A DNA stretch of 64,000 nt from Halobaculum gomorrense. GTDB lineage: Archaea; Halobacteriota; Halobacteria; Halobacteriales; Haloferacaceae. Location: assembly GCF_900129775.1 (NCBI RefSeq), contig NZ_FQWV01000009.1:29804-93803 (forward strand), read 5' to 3'. The position numbers and the translations under genes were made by a program. Of this stretch, positions 49,576 through 58,373 are shown piece by piece; the stretch's first letter is position 1; each line of letters starts with the position of its first letter. Below the pieces are notes generated by a model. That model saw nothing but the letters and a program-made list of their open reading frames with translations. It ran no database searches and was not told the DNA's origin.

Positions 49576-51114
49576 TCAGGTGTGGTCCTCCTCGACGAAC
49601 TCGAACCGGGCCCCGCCCGTCTCCGAGGCGGTCGCCGACGCGGTCCAGCCGTGGGCCTGCGCGATCTCCCGGACGATGCTCAGCCCGAACCCGGTCCCCT
49701 CGTCCCGGGTCGTGTATCCGTACTCGAACACCTCCTCGTGGTCCGCCTCCGGGATCCCCGGCCCGTCGTCGGCGACGGCGAAGCCGCCTGGGATCGCTTC
49801 GACGACGACGCGCACGTCGTCGCCGCCGTGCTCGACCGCGTTACGAAAGAGGTTCTCCAGCAGCTGCACCAGCCGGCTCCGGTCAGCCATCACCGACGGC
49901 GCCTGCGAGGCGTCGAGCGTCGCGTCGGCGGTGGCGACCGTCGACCACGCCTCCGGTGCCACCACCGAGAGGTCGACCGACTCGGTCTCCTCGACGACGC
50001 TCCCGGTTCGCGCCATCGTCAACACGTCGGAGATTATCCGTTCCATCCGCTCGTGTGCCTGTATTGCCTTCTCGAGGTGTTCGTCGTCGACCGACTCGGC
50101 GGCGAGTTTCGCCTGGCCCTGTGCGATCGCGAGCGGGTTGCGGAGGTCGTGGCTCACGATCGCCGCGAACTCCTCCAGCCGGTCGTTCTGGCGGTGCAGG
50201 TCCTCTTCGACCACCTGTCGCTCCAGCGCCGAGGACACCCACTCGGCCATCAGCTCGACGAGGGCTACCTGCCACTCAGCGAACGGCTGCGTGCGGGGTT
50301 CGCGGTCGTAGAAGCAGAACGTCCCGTACGTCGAGCCGTTCACCCGGACCGGCGTCCCGAGATAACAGGAGATCCCCCAGTCCGCGTTTCCGGCGCGGTC
50401 GGCCAGGTCCGGATGTTCGCTCACGTCGTTGAGCACGAGCGACTCCTCGGTGATGACGACCCGCTCGCAGTTGGTCGTCGACAGGTCGACCTCGTCGCCG
50501 GCGGCGATGCTGTCTTCGGGCGCGTACACGACCTCGAACACGTACCGGTCGTCCCGAATCCGTGACAGCGTCCCGTACTCGGTGCCCAGCATCTCCGCGC
50601 CGACCTCCAGGAGCCGCGACACCCGTTCCTCGAAGGATCGGTCGGCGTCGACGATCGCCTCGGTGATCGCGTGCAGCGTCTCCTCGCGGCTTTGCAGCTC
50701 CCGTACCCGCCGTTTCTCGTCCGTTACGTCCCGGTACAGCACCGAGAGCCCAGACTCCGAGGGGAACGCGCGGACCTCGAGCCACAGCTCCAGCGGCTCG
50801 TAGAAGGTCTCGAACTCCAGCGGATCCTGTGACTCGATCGCCTCGTGGTACCGCTCGTAGATCTCCGTCCCGACCGCCTCCGGAACCACCTCCCAGATGT
50901 TCCGTCCGACGATCTCCTCGGTCGACAGTTCCTCGCCCGCCGCCTCGGAGACGATCCGCCGGGCCCGCTCGTTGAGATAGGTCGTGTTCCACTCGTCGTC
51001 GTACGCGTGGAACCCGTCTGTCATCCGGTCGAGGAGGTCGGTGTCGAGTATGGCGCCCACGTCGCTCCCCGACGACGCTGCCCTCCGCGGGGACTGGTCC
51101 CCGTCCTCGTTCAT
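49576..51114 (-). CDS. PAS-GAF sensor histidine kinase
   Basis: 512 residues, soluble. Residues about 20-135 form a PAS domain (LLDRMTDGFHAYDDEWNTTYLNERAR, ending LSVLYRDVTDEKRR). About 145-300 is a GAF domain (ITEAIVDADRSFEERVSRLLEVGAEMLG, TPVRVNGSTYGTFCFYDREPR). The HisKA box AAIVSHDLRNPLAIAQGQ places phospho-acceptor His322. HATPase_c motifs are present: LFRNAVEHGG (N box), VADDGPGIP (G1) and TGFGLSIVREIAQAHG (G2). It has no membrane segment, so it senses a cytoplasmic or freely diffusing signal. No response regulator is adjacent, so it is an orphan kinase. Confidence 0.92.
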   Translation of the reverse strand: MNEDGDQSPRRAASSGSDVGAILDTDLLDRMTDGFHAYDDEWNTTYLNERARRIVSEAAGEELSTEEIVGRNIWEVVPEAVGTEIYERYHEAIESQDPLEFETFYEPLELWLEVRAFPSESGLSVLYRDVTDEKRRVRELQSREETLHAITEAIVDADRSFEERVSRLLEVGAEMLGTEYGTLSRIRDDRYVFEVVYAPEDSIAAGDEVDLSTTNCERVVITEESLVLNDVSEHPDLADRAGNADWGISCYLGTPVRVNGSTYGTFCFYDREPRTQPFAEWQVALVELMAEWVSSALERQVVEEDLHRQNDRLEEFAAIVSHDLRNPLAIAQGQAKLAAESVDDEHLEKAIQAHERMERIISDVLTMARTGSVVEETESVDLSVVAPEAWSTVATADATLDASQAPSVMADRSRLVQLLENLFRNAVEHGGDDVRVVVEAIPGGFAVADDGPGIPEADHEEVFEYGYTTRDEGTGFGLSIVREIAQAHGWTASATASETGGARFEFVEEDHT

Positions 51115-51211
51115 TGGCGTATCAGGAACTGGCAGGACCGTAAACCGTTCGGCACCGTTCCCGACGGCGTCAAGGGGCGATCGGGCCGTCGGTCGCCTCC
51201 CCGGCCGGTCC

Positions 51212-52681
51212 TCAGTTGTCGGGCCAACGCTCGATGTAGACCGTCTCGTCGGTGTAGAAGCGGACGGCGTCGTCGCCCTGGGCGTGCAGGTCGCCGAAGA
51301 ACGAGTCCTTGTCGCCGCCGAAGTGGAAGAACGCCATCGCTGCGGCGGTGCCGACGTTGACGCCGACGTTGCCGGCGTCGACCTCCAGCCGGAACCGCCG
51401 TGCCTCGCCGCCGTTGCTCGTGAACAGCGACGCCGCGTTGCCGTACCGCGAGCGGTTCACCAGCGAGAGGGCGTCGTCGAAGTCCTCCGCCCGGATCAGC
51501 GCCAGCACCGGCCCGAAGATCTCCTCGCGGGCGATCGTCGCGTCGGGGTCCACGTCGCCGAAGACGGTCGCCCCGAGGTGATAGCCCGCCTCGGGCACCT
51601 CCTGCTCGCGCCCGTCGAGGAGGAGTTCGGCCCCCTCCTCGACGCCGGTCTCGACGTACTCCAGCACCGAGTCGCGGTGTGGACCGGACACGAGCGGCCC
51701 CATGTCCGTCTCCTCCTCCAGCCCGGGACCGATCTCCATCGACTCCGCCTCCGCAACGAGCCGTTCGGCGAACTCGTCGTACACCTCGTCCTCGACGACG
51801 GCGACGGGGTTCGCGAGACAGCGCTGTCCGGCGTTGGCGAACGCCGACGAGCAGGTCTGCTCGGCCGCGAACTGCAGGTCCGCGTTCGCGCTCACGACGA
51901 CGTGGTTCTTCGCGCCGCCCTGCGCCTGGACGCGCTTGCCGGCGCCGGCGGCCGTCTCATACACGTGCTCGGCGATCGGGGTCGACCCGACGAACGACAC
52001 CGCCTCGATCCCGTCGTGGGTGATGAGCCGGTTCACCGTGGCCGGGCCGCCGTGGACGACGTTGACGACGCCGTCGGGGAAGCCCGCCTCGTCGACGAGG
52101 CTCGCGATCCTGTTCGCGGTGAACGGGTCGCGCTCGCTCGGCTTGAGCACGAACGTGTTGCCCGTCGCCACCGCGTACGGGAGGAACCACAGTGGGATCA
52201 TCGCGGGGAAGTTGAACGGTGTCACCGCCACCACGGTGCCAAGCGGCTGGCGCACGGCCGTTTCGTCGATGTTCGGCGCCGCGTGCGGGAGGTGGCCCGC
52301 CTGCATCATCGTCGGGATGCCGCACGCAACCTCGACGTTCTCGATCCCGCGGCGGATCTCGCCCATCGCCTCCGCCTTGGTCTTGCCGTGCTCGGTGACG
52401 AGCACCTCCGCGAGCGACTCCTGGTGCTCCTCAAGCAGCGCCTTCAGTCGGAACAGGGGCTGGATGCGCTCCTCGACGGCGGTCGTCGACCACTCCTCGA
52501 ACGCCTCGTTCGCCAGCGCGACCGCCTCTTCCTCGTCGTCGGCCGAGGAGAACGCGACCGAACCGACACGCTCGCCGGTCGCGGGGTTCTCCACGTCGAG
52601 CGACTCCCCGCCGGTCGCCTCGTGCCACCCGCCGGCGACGTAGTTGTGCGCGGTTTCGCCGTCCCCGATAAGATCTACCAT
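51212..52681 (-). CDS. mmsA: methylmalonate-semialdehyde dehydrogenase (CoA-acylating)
   Basis: 489 residues. An aldehyde dehydrogenase with the MMSDH pattern: TPFNFPAMIPLWFLPYAVATGNTFVLKPSE, the catalytic Cys in ANAGQRCLANPVAVVED, and the C-terminal FFHFGGDKDSFFGDLHAQGDDAVRFYTDETVYIERW. MMSDH forms propionyl- or acetyl-CoA in valine or inositol breakdown. The usual GQRCMA motif reads GQRCLA here. It stands alone; no valine-degradation partner genes are adjacent. Confidence 0.9.
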   Translation of the reverse strand: MVDLIGDGETAHNYVAGGWHEATGGESLDVENPATGERVGSVAFSSADDEEEAVALANEAFEEWSTTAVEERIQPLFRLKALLEEHQESLAEVLVTEHGKTKAEAMGEIRRGIENVEVACGIPTMMQAGHLPHAAPNIDETAVRQPLGTVVAVTPFNFPAMIPLWFLPYAVATGNTFVLKPSERDPFTANRIASLVDEAGFPDGVVNVVHGGPATVNRLITHDGIEAVSFVGSTPIAEHVYETAAGAGKRVQAQGGAKNHVVVSANADLQFAAEQTCSSAFANAGQRCLANPVAVVEDEVYDEFAERLVAEAESMEIGPGLEEETDMGPLVSGPHRDSVLEYVETGVEEGAELLLDGREQEVPEAGYHLGATVFGDVDPDATIAREEIFGPVLALIRAEDFDDALSLVNRSRYGNAASLFTSNGGEARRFRLEVDAGNVGVNVGTAAAMAFFHFGGDKDSFFGDLHAQGDDAVRFYTDETVYIERWPDN

Positions 52682-52815
52682 GTCTATCGGTCACGCACGT
52701 CGTGGCAAAGAGCTACCGTTGCCGGTAGGACGGGCGGGGAACCAGATGGCGAGCGGCGCGCCCGGAAGACGCGACGGCAGGAGGGAAGGGAGGGGAAGCG
52801 ACGGGGTATAGCGAC

Positions 52816-54612
52816 CTACGGGTGAGCGTAGAAGGCGAGATACTCGCCGGGGTCGGCCTCCGCCGCGTCGGTCCCTGGCGCCGCGTCGAACCGGGCGAAG
52901 CCGACGCGTTCGAACTGCACCAGGTCGTCGGCGTCGTAGTCGGCGTAGCCGGGCTCCGCGTAGCCGACCACGTCGCCGTCCATCGTGCGGAGTCGCACGC
53001 GGACGTGCTCGTCGTCACCGGCGCCGACCCAGTGGACCACCGGGACGCCCTCTTCGCGAACCAGATCGATGTCGGTGCCGACCCACGCCAGTCCGTCGCC
53101 CTCGCGACGGAGGCAGCCGAGCCCCTTGAGCCAGATGCGCTCGCCGTCGGCGGGCACGTCCTCCGACTCCAGCAGGACGGCCTCGCTCGCGGGCACGTCG
53201 CGGTCGCCGCGGTCCTCGTGGTTGGGGTGCAGCGGCGGGTGGCCCGCGTCGGGCACGTCGCTGGCGAGGTCGAACGCCTCGGCGGCGCCCGCGGGCAGGC
53301 GCTCGCGGTCGGTCGCGTCGGAGGCGACGCCGTCGCGCACGAGGAACCGCCGATCGGTGTCGTCATCGACGAGGTCGCGGTTGTTCGCGTAGATGCTCGA
53401 CATCGCCAGGTCGACGTTGCTGGTGGAGACGCCCAGGTCGACCATCGCGTCGACGATGGCATGGCCGCGGATGCCGCGGCGCTTCACCGACGCGAGCGTC
53501 GGCGCGCGCGGGTCGTCCCAGCCGGTCAGCTCGCCCGAGTCGACCTTCGCTTTGATCGTCGAGGTGGACATCGCCACGTCGTAGGCGTCGATCTGGACGT
53601 GCCCCCAGTGGACGACCTCCGGGTATTCCCAACCGAAGTAGTCGTAGACGAAGCGCTGGCGCTTCGCAGAGTCCTGCAAGTCGATGCCGCGGATGATGTG
53701 CGTGACGCCCGTGAGGTGGTCGTCGATCCCCGACTGGAAATCGAGCATCGGCCAGGCGCGGTAGTCGGCCGCCTCCTCGCGCGGGTGGGGCGTGTCGACC
53801 ATGCGGAAGGCGACGAAGTCGCGCAGCGCGGGGTTCTTGTGCTCGATGTCGGTCTTCACGCGGAGGACCATCTCCCCGTCGGAGTACTCGCCGTCGACCA
53901 TCGCCTCGAACTCCTCGCGAACGGTCTCGACGTCCTTGTCGCGGTGGTCACAGGGCTCGGCGTCGGCCTTCAGCCCTCGGAAGTGCTCGGCCGGGCACGA
54001 GCAGGTGTAGGCGCCGCCCTGCTCGATGAGTTCGCGAGCGTGGTCGTAGTACGTCTCGACGCGATCGCTCGCCTTCAGCACCTCATCTGGCTCGAAGCCG
54101 AGGTAGCCGATCGCGTCGATGATCTCGTCGTACGCGTCCAGGTCCGGCCGCTTCGTCTCGGGGTCGGTGTCGTCGAACCGGCAGCACATCCAGCCGTCGT
54201 AGATCTTCTTGTACGTGCCGATGACCGCGGGCATGCGCGCGGAGCCGAGGTGCCACGGACCGTTCGGGTTCGGCGCGAGGCGCATGCGGATCTGGTCGTA
54301 CTCGTCGGCGTTCGGGAGGTCGGGGAGGACCTGGTCGTCCTCCTCCGCTTCGGCTTCCAACTCCTCGACCAGCTCGGGGGCGAGTTCGAGCAGGCGCTCC
54401 CGGCGCTCGTCGTCGCTCATCCCCGAGACCTCCGCGACCACCGGCGCGACGACGCCGGGCACCTCGTCGCCGTGCGGTCGGAAGTCGGGGTTCTCCCCCA
54501 TCAGCGGGCCCATGATGGCGCCCACCTCGGGGTCCGAACCGTGCTTCAGGGCGTTGTAGAGCGCGTGCGTCTCAGCCTCGGCTCGCACCCGCTCCCTGAG
54601 ATCGTCGTCCAT
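52816..54612 (-). CDS. gltX: glutamyl-tRNA synthetase (archaeal type)
   Basis: 598 residues from ATG 54612. Class I signature motifs: MRLAPNPNGPWHLGSAR near residue 119 (HIGH-like) and YDVAMSTSTIKAKV near residue 349 (KMSKS-like). A cluster TCSCPAEHFRGLKADAEPCDH may bind zinc. Archaeal GluRS charges both tRNA-Glu and tRNA-Gln; GatE (4736) then amidates the misacylated tRNA. The C-terminal region (AEADPGEYLAFYAHP) is the usual beta-barrel tail. An unusual N-terminal helical stretch of about 110 acidic residues precedes the catalytic core, as in other archaeal GluRS. Confidence 0.94.
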   Translation of the reverse strand: MDDDLRERVRAEAETHALYNALKHGSDPEVGAIMGPLMGENPDFRPHGDEVPGVVAPVVAEVSGMSDDERRERLLELAPELVEELEAEAEEDDQVLPDLPNADEYDQIRMRLAPNPNGPWHLGSARMPAVIGTYKKIYDGWMCCRFDDTDPETKRPDLDAYDEIIDAIGYLGFEPDEVLKASDRVETYYDHARELIEQGGAYTCSCPAEHFRGLKADAEPCDHRDKDVETVREEFEAMVDGEYSDGEMVLRVKTDIEHKNPALRDFVAFRMVDTPHPREEAADYRAWPMLDFQSGIDDHLTGVTHIIRGIDLQDSAKRQRFVYDYFGWEYPEVVHWGHVQIDAYDVAMSTSTIKAKVDSGELTGWDDPRAPTLASVKRRGIRGHAIVDAMVDLGVSTSNVDLAMSSIYANNRDLVDDDTDRRFLVRDGVASDATDRERLPAGAAEAFDLASDVPDAGHPPLHPNHEDRGDRDVPASEAVLLESEDVPADGERIWLKGLGCLRREGDGLAWVGTDIDLVREEGVPVVHWVGAGDDEHVRVRLRTMDGDVVGYAEPGYADYDADDLVQFERVGFARFDAAPGTDAAEADPGEYLAFYAHP

Positions 54613-54992
54613 TACGCCGGCGTTCTCCCCGCGCGCCCAAAACCGGTCCGGATCGAATCCGGATCGAGTGCGGACCTCCCTGGCGACACGCTCCCGAACG
54701 GCGCCACGGACCCGATCGGTGTGGGTCGCGATCGCCGTGCCGCCGGCTCCGTGGCGATCAGAAACGGGTCGCGCCGGCGGGGCCACCCCCTGGTCCGTTC
54801 CCGCCGACGCGACCAGCGGTGTGCGAGTGGCACACGCGGGTAGGGGCGTTCGGAGGCAGGGGACTCGCCGATATATGGGCGTCGACCGTTCACGTCGTTT
54901 TACGCCGGCGCCGACGCGCGAGTGACCGGTAGTCTAAGCGTACCGCGGCCGCCCACACCGGGTTTCATGTGATCGCGAGTGGACTCCCGGCC
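54613..54992. other. 380-bp intergenic region between gltX and the MaoC gene
   Basis: No gene supported. It contains an inverted repeat at 54819-54835, and an AT-rich patch at 54869-54905 (GATATATGG, then GTTTTACG) that could hold promoter elements for either divergent gene. The part next to gltX is ordinary GC-rich sequence. Confidence 0.5.
54819..54835. promoter_or_regulatory. 17-bp inverted repeat GTGTGC-GAGTG-GCACAC
   Basis: Perfect 6-bp arms around a 5-bp spacer, about 35 bp from the AT-rich patch with TATA-like sequence. Position between the divergent gltX and MaoC genes makes it a candidate operator, but no regulator is known. Confidence 0.35.
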
Positions 54993-55439
54993 ATGCCAGT
55001 CTACTACGAGGATGTCGGGGTCGGCGATGTCGAGACGCACGGTGACTACGAGGTGACCCGCGAGGAGGTGCTGTCGTTCGCCGAGCGGTACGACCCGCAG
55101 TGGTTCCACACTGACCCCGATCGGGCGGCCGAGGAGTCGCCCTACGGCGGCGTCATCGCCTCCGGGTGGCACACCGCCGCGATGACGATGCGCCTGCTCG
55201 TGGAGTGCACCCTCGCCGACGCCGCGACCGTCGGCGCGAAGGGCGTCGACGAACTCCGCTGGCTGGTGCCGGTGCGGCCGAGAGACACCCTCCGGATCGA
55301 AAACGAGGTGCTGGAGAAGGAAGCGGAGCGGCCCGACCGCGGCCTGATCCGGGCGCGAACGCGGACGTTCAACGGGGACGACGAGACCGTCTTCTCGATG
55401 ATCGGGAACGTGATGTACCTCCGTCGGGATGACGAGTAA
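54993..55439 (+). CDS. MaoC-like (R)-specific enoyl hydratase
   Basis: 148 residues from ATG 54993. The hot-dog fold MaoC pattern is clear: TREEVLSFAERYDPQWFHTDPDRAAE carries the catalytic Asp and His (D-x4-H), followed by GGVIASGWHTAAMTMRLL and WLVPVRPRDTLRIENEVLEK. Members hydrate (R)-specific enoyl-CoA in fatty-acid or polyhydroxyalkanoate metabolism. Substrate unknown. Divergent from gltX, convergent with trmJ. Confidence 0.88.
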   Translation: MPVYYEDVGVGDVETHGDYEVTREEVLSFAERYDPQWFHTDPDRAAEESPYGGVIASGWHTAAMTMRLLVECTLADAATVGAKGVDELRWLVPVRPRDTLRIENEVLEKEAERPDRGLIRARTRTFNGDDETVFSMIGNVMYLRRDDE

Positions 55440-55492
55440 GCCGCGACTACCCCCGGAAGAGACCCGATGTGTCCGGACGACCCGCCGGCGGC

Positions 55493-55541
55493 GGCGTCCT
55501 CAGCGCGCCCGCGATTGGGCGTCCTCAGCGCGCCCGCGATT
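55493..55541. repeat. 24-bp direct repeat (25-bp period) at the end of trmJ
   Basis: Two identical 24-bp copies, 55493-55516 and 55518-55541, one base apart. The second copy contains the trmJ stop codon (55525-55527) and its last codons (ESRAR). The first copy lies just past the stop. It looks like a duplication of the gene end. Confidence 0.85.
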
Positions 55542-56361
55542 CGTCGTCGCGCGCGCGATCGCTGTGGTCGGCGTGCTCCATGAGTCCGGTCGCCCGTCGG
55601 AACACGCCCGTCAGCGTCGTCACCTCCTTGCTCGTCGGATGCGCGCGCCCGACGAGCCGGCGGATCAGTCGCTCGCTGCGCTCGCGCTTGTGATCGCGCG
55701 ACTCCGCCTCACTGAGGAACGCGCCGAACTGGTCGTAGAAGCGCTCGATCTCGGACTCGGCGGCCCGCTCGTGCTCGACGTCGGGGAGCTGGTACTCGTC
55801 GAGAACCAGCGATCGAAGCTCGTACAGCGTCACCGTCGCCGCCTGTCCGAGGTTCATCACCGGGTAGTCTGGGTTCGCGGGGATGGAGACGAGTTCGTCC
55901 AACTGCGCCAACTCCTCGTTGTTCAGACCGGTGCCCTCGCGGCCGAACACGAGCGCTGTGTCCGTGTCGACGGTCGACAGCGACTCCCGCAGTTCGGCGG
56001 GGGTCTTGAACGGGAACCGGACGTGCCGGCGCGCGTCCTCGCCGGTGATGGCGGTGGTGCCGACGGTGTGGTAGCGCTCGACGACCTCGTCGAGAGTCAC
56101 CGTGTCGGCGTTCGGGAGCACGTCCTCGCGGGCGTGACCCGCAAAGCCGTACGCCTCGCTGTCGCGGTCGATCTCCGGTGGATCGACCAGCTTCAGATCC
56201 GTGAGACCGAAGTTCTTCATCGCCCGCGCGATGGTGCCGACGTTGCCGGGCGTCTCCGGTTCGACCACGACGACGACGAACTCGCGGTCGTCGTGGTCGG
56301 CGTCGGCGGTGCCGTCGACGGTCCCGTCGCCATCGCGGTCGGCGGGGTCCCCGCCGGTCAT
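55525..56361 (-). CDS. trmJ: TrmJ-like tRNA 2'-O-methyltransferase (SPOUT)
   Basis: 278 residues. SpoU-type motifs: FVVVVVEPETPGNVGTIARAMKNFGL, ALVFGREGTGLNNEELAQLDELVSIPANPDYPVMNLGQAATVTLYEL. Archaeal TrmJ methylates the 2'-OH of position 32 in tRNAs with SAM. The N-terminal 30 residues are Asp/Thr-rich and not part of the fold. The C-terminal helical tail ends SRAR, inside a 25-bp duplication. Its start overlaps the stop of the upstream 194-aa gene (ATGA), so they are translationally coupled. Confidence 0.9.
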   Translation of the reverse strand: MTGGDPADRDGDGTVDGTADADHDDREFVVVVVEPETPGNVGTIARAMKNFGLTDLKLVDPPEIDRDSEAYGFAGHAREDVLPNADTVTLDEVVERYHTVGTTAITGEDARRHVRFPFKTPAELRESLSTVDTDTALVFGREGTGLNNEELAQLDELVSIPANPDYPVMNLGQAATVTLYELRSLVLDEYQLPDVEHERAAESEIERFYDQFGAFLSEAESRDHKRERSERLIRRLVGRAHPTSKEVTTLTGVFRRATGLMEHADHSDRARDDESRAR

Positions 56362-56942
56362 GTCGGGTACTCCCGGTCGAGATCCAGGTCGTCCACGGAG
56401 AGCCCGTCGCCCGCGTCGTCGCCCTCGGCGTCTCCCGCGTCGGCGTCAGCCTCGTCGTCGAAGTCCGGCCGTTCGTCCGCGAGGAGGTCCTCGCCCTCAT
56501 ACAGGTCCTCGGGGTCGCGCAGGTCCGGCAGCTCCTCGGGCGCCTCCTCGACGTGCTCCATCCCGCCGTAGCCGTCGGGCGCTCGGTCGCCGTCGTCGAA
56601 CCACTCGTGGAAGGCGTCGCGGAACGTCTCCTCGCCGGCGATCGAGGCGCCGCCGCGCTCGCGGAACCAGAACAGGAAGTCCGCCTCGTGCTCGTCACAC
56701 AGCAGCACCTCGTCGAGCGGTTCGCCGTAGACGATGCTCGCGGGGCGACACTGCCGTTTGTTCTCCTCGCCGTGGATCAGGTAGCAGGCGTCGCAGGGCT
56801 TGTTCATCACGACCTGAAGCCGCACGAGCCGATGGCGGGGCTCCCTCGGGATCTCCTCCAGCGGCTTCCACCCGCCGGCGTCGGTGAATAGCTCGTCCTC
56901 GTCGAAGCGCCAGCCGCGCAGGCCGATGCTCACCTTACCCAT
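56358..56942 (-). CDS. Cys-containing acidic protein of unknown function, coupled to trmJ
   Basis: 194 residues from ATG 56942 (MGKVSIGLRGWRFDEDELF). A short basic-to-neutral N-terminal domain has CDACYLIHGEENKRQC and later VLLCDEHEADFLFWFRERGG, which gives several Cys plus His and suggests a zinc site. The last 90 residues are nearly all Asp, Glu and Ala. No family is recognised. ATGA coupling to trmJ suggests a shared task in RNA modification, possibly as partner of the methyltransferase (inference). Confidence 0.75.
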   Translation of the reverse strand: MGKVSIGLRGWRFDEDELFTDAGGWKPLEEIPREPRHRLVRLQVVMNKPCDACYLIHGEENKRQCRPASIVYGEPLDEVLLCDEHEADFLFWFRERGGASIAGEETFRDAFHEWFDDGDRAPDGYGGMEHVEEAPEELPDLRDPEDLYEGEDLLADERPDFDDEADADAGDAEGDDAGDGLSVDDLDLDREYPT

Positions 56943-57099
56943 TTGGCCGCGTTTACCGCGCGCCGGGGATAAGCGGCGCGTTCTGGGAACCAGCGAACCC
57001 GACCGTCCGTCACCGGCCCGGGGTGTCCGTCCGTCGCCGACCCGCGGCGTCGTCTCCGCGATCACAACACCGAAGCGCGACCGTCCCCTGCAACGGTTC

Positions 57100-58245
57100 A
57101 TGCGAACTGTCGACGCCGCCGGCCTCCCGATCGGCGACGATCACCCGCCGCGGATCATGGGCGTGTTGAATGTCTCGAAGGAGTCCCCCTACGATCCCAG
57201 CGTCTACGACGACCCCGGCGACGCGGCCGCGTACGTCGACGAGGTGCTGATCGGCGAGGGCGCCGACATCGTCGACGTGGGGCTCGAATCGGCCAACAAG
57301 CGGTTCGAGGTGCTCTCGGCCGAGGAGGAGTTGGAGCGGCTCGACACCGCGATCGAGACCATCGAGAGCGTCTCCGGCGACGCCGTCTTCTCCATCGAGA
57401 CGCGCTACCACGAGGTCGCCGACGCGGCGCTCTCGCGCGGGTTCGACATGGTCAACGACATCTGCGGGTTCGCCGATCCCGAGATGCCCGGCGTCTGCGA
57501 GGCCCACGACGCCGCGGTCGCGAAGATGGCGTCGCCGCCGGACTTGGAGCGGCCGGGCGCCGTCGAGGAGGTCGACGACATCTACGAGGCGCTGTCGCTC
57601 AACGGCTTCACCGATAAGACCATCGTCGACCCGGCCTTCGGCGGCTGGTCCGAGGAGAAGACCCTCGCGGACGACCGCGAGACGTTCCGCCGCCTGCGGG
57701 AGTTTCGCGGCTACGGTCGCCCGATCCTCGTGTCGATCAACCGCAAGAACTTCCTCCGGAGCGTCGCCGGCCGCGACACCGACGGGGCGCTGCCCGTCTC
57801 GCTGGCGGCCACCTCGATGGCCGTCGAGCGCGGCGCCCACATCGTCCGCACGCACGACGTGGCCGAGACGCGCGACGCCGCGCTCATCGGGAAAGAGTTC
57901 GCGCGCGACCGCGTCGGGGCCCGGGGCGAGGTGTCCGTCGAGGAGCTCGACGTGGCGACCACGGGAGACGCCCGCAGACACGTCGACCGGCTCGGCGGCG
58001 ACCCCGCCGTCGCTGCGGATGCGGTCGCGCGCGTCTACGAGTTCGACGGGCTCGACTCCGAGGAGCTCGGCGCGCTCCGGGCCGCGACCGCCGACGCGCC
58101 GGCGGTGCTCGTCGCCGACGAACGGGGGTCCACCGCCCTGCTCGTCGGCACGGTCGCCGGAACTGCGACGGCCGCAGACGCCGCCAGCGGGTCCACGGCG
58201 GCGTTGGACGCCGCGCTGTCGTCCGTCGAACATCCGACAGAGTGA
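57100..58245 (+). CDS. dihydropteroate synthase-like protein
   Basis: 381 residues from ATG 57100. The TIM-barrel of dihydropteroate synthase is shown by RIMGVLNVSKESPYDPSVYDD, IVDVGLESANKRFEV, FDMVNDICGFADPEM, TIVDPAFGGWSEEK and LVSINRKNFLRSVAG, then HIVRTHDVAETRDA. The canonical first motif (LNxTPDSFSDGG) reads LNVSKESPYD and the second (DIGGESTRP) reads DVGLESANKRF, so substrate binding may differ. The C-terminal 90 residues are an additional domain. mptE lies 129 bp downstream, which supports a folate/pterin role. Confidence 0.8.
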   Translation: MRTVDAAGLPIGDDHPPRIMGVLNVSKESPYDPSVYDDPGDAAAYVDEVLIGEGADIVDVGLESANKRFEVLSAEEELERLDTAIETIESVSGDAVFSIETRYHEVADAALSRGFDMVNDICGFADPEMPGVCEAHDAAVAKMASPPDLERPGAVEEVDDIYEALSLNGFTDKTIVDPAFGGWSEEKTLADDRETFRRLREFRGYGRPILVSINRKNFLRSVAGRDTDGALPVSLAATSMAVERGAHIVRTHDVAETRDAALIGKEFARDRVGARGEVSVEELDVATTGDARRHVDRLGGDPAVAADAVARVYEFDGLDSEELGALRAATADAPAVLVADERGSTALLVGTVAGTATAADAASGSTAALDAALSSVEHPTE

Positions 58246-58373
58246 GAAAACTTATACCCGATCGCTCGATAGCTGACGGTGGAAGCCGGAAGGGCACCGC
58301 GGGTAGGGGTACTCTGGTGCGCTTTCGGCCCGATCCCGTATTACTGGGAGCCACTGGCCAGAGAGTGACACCC

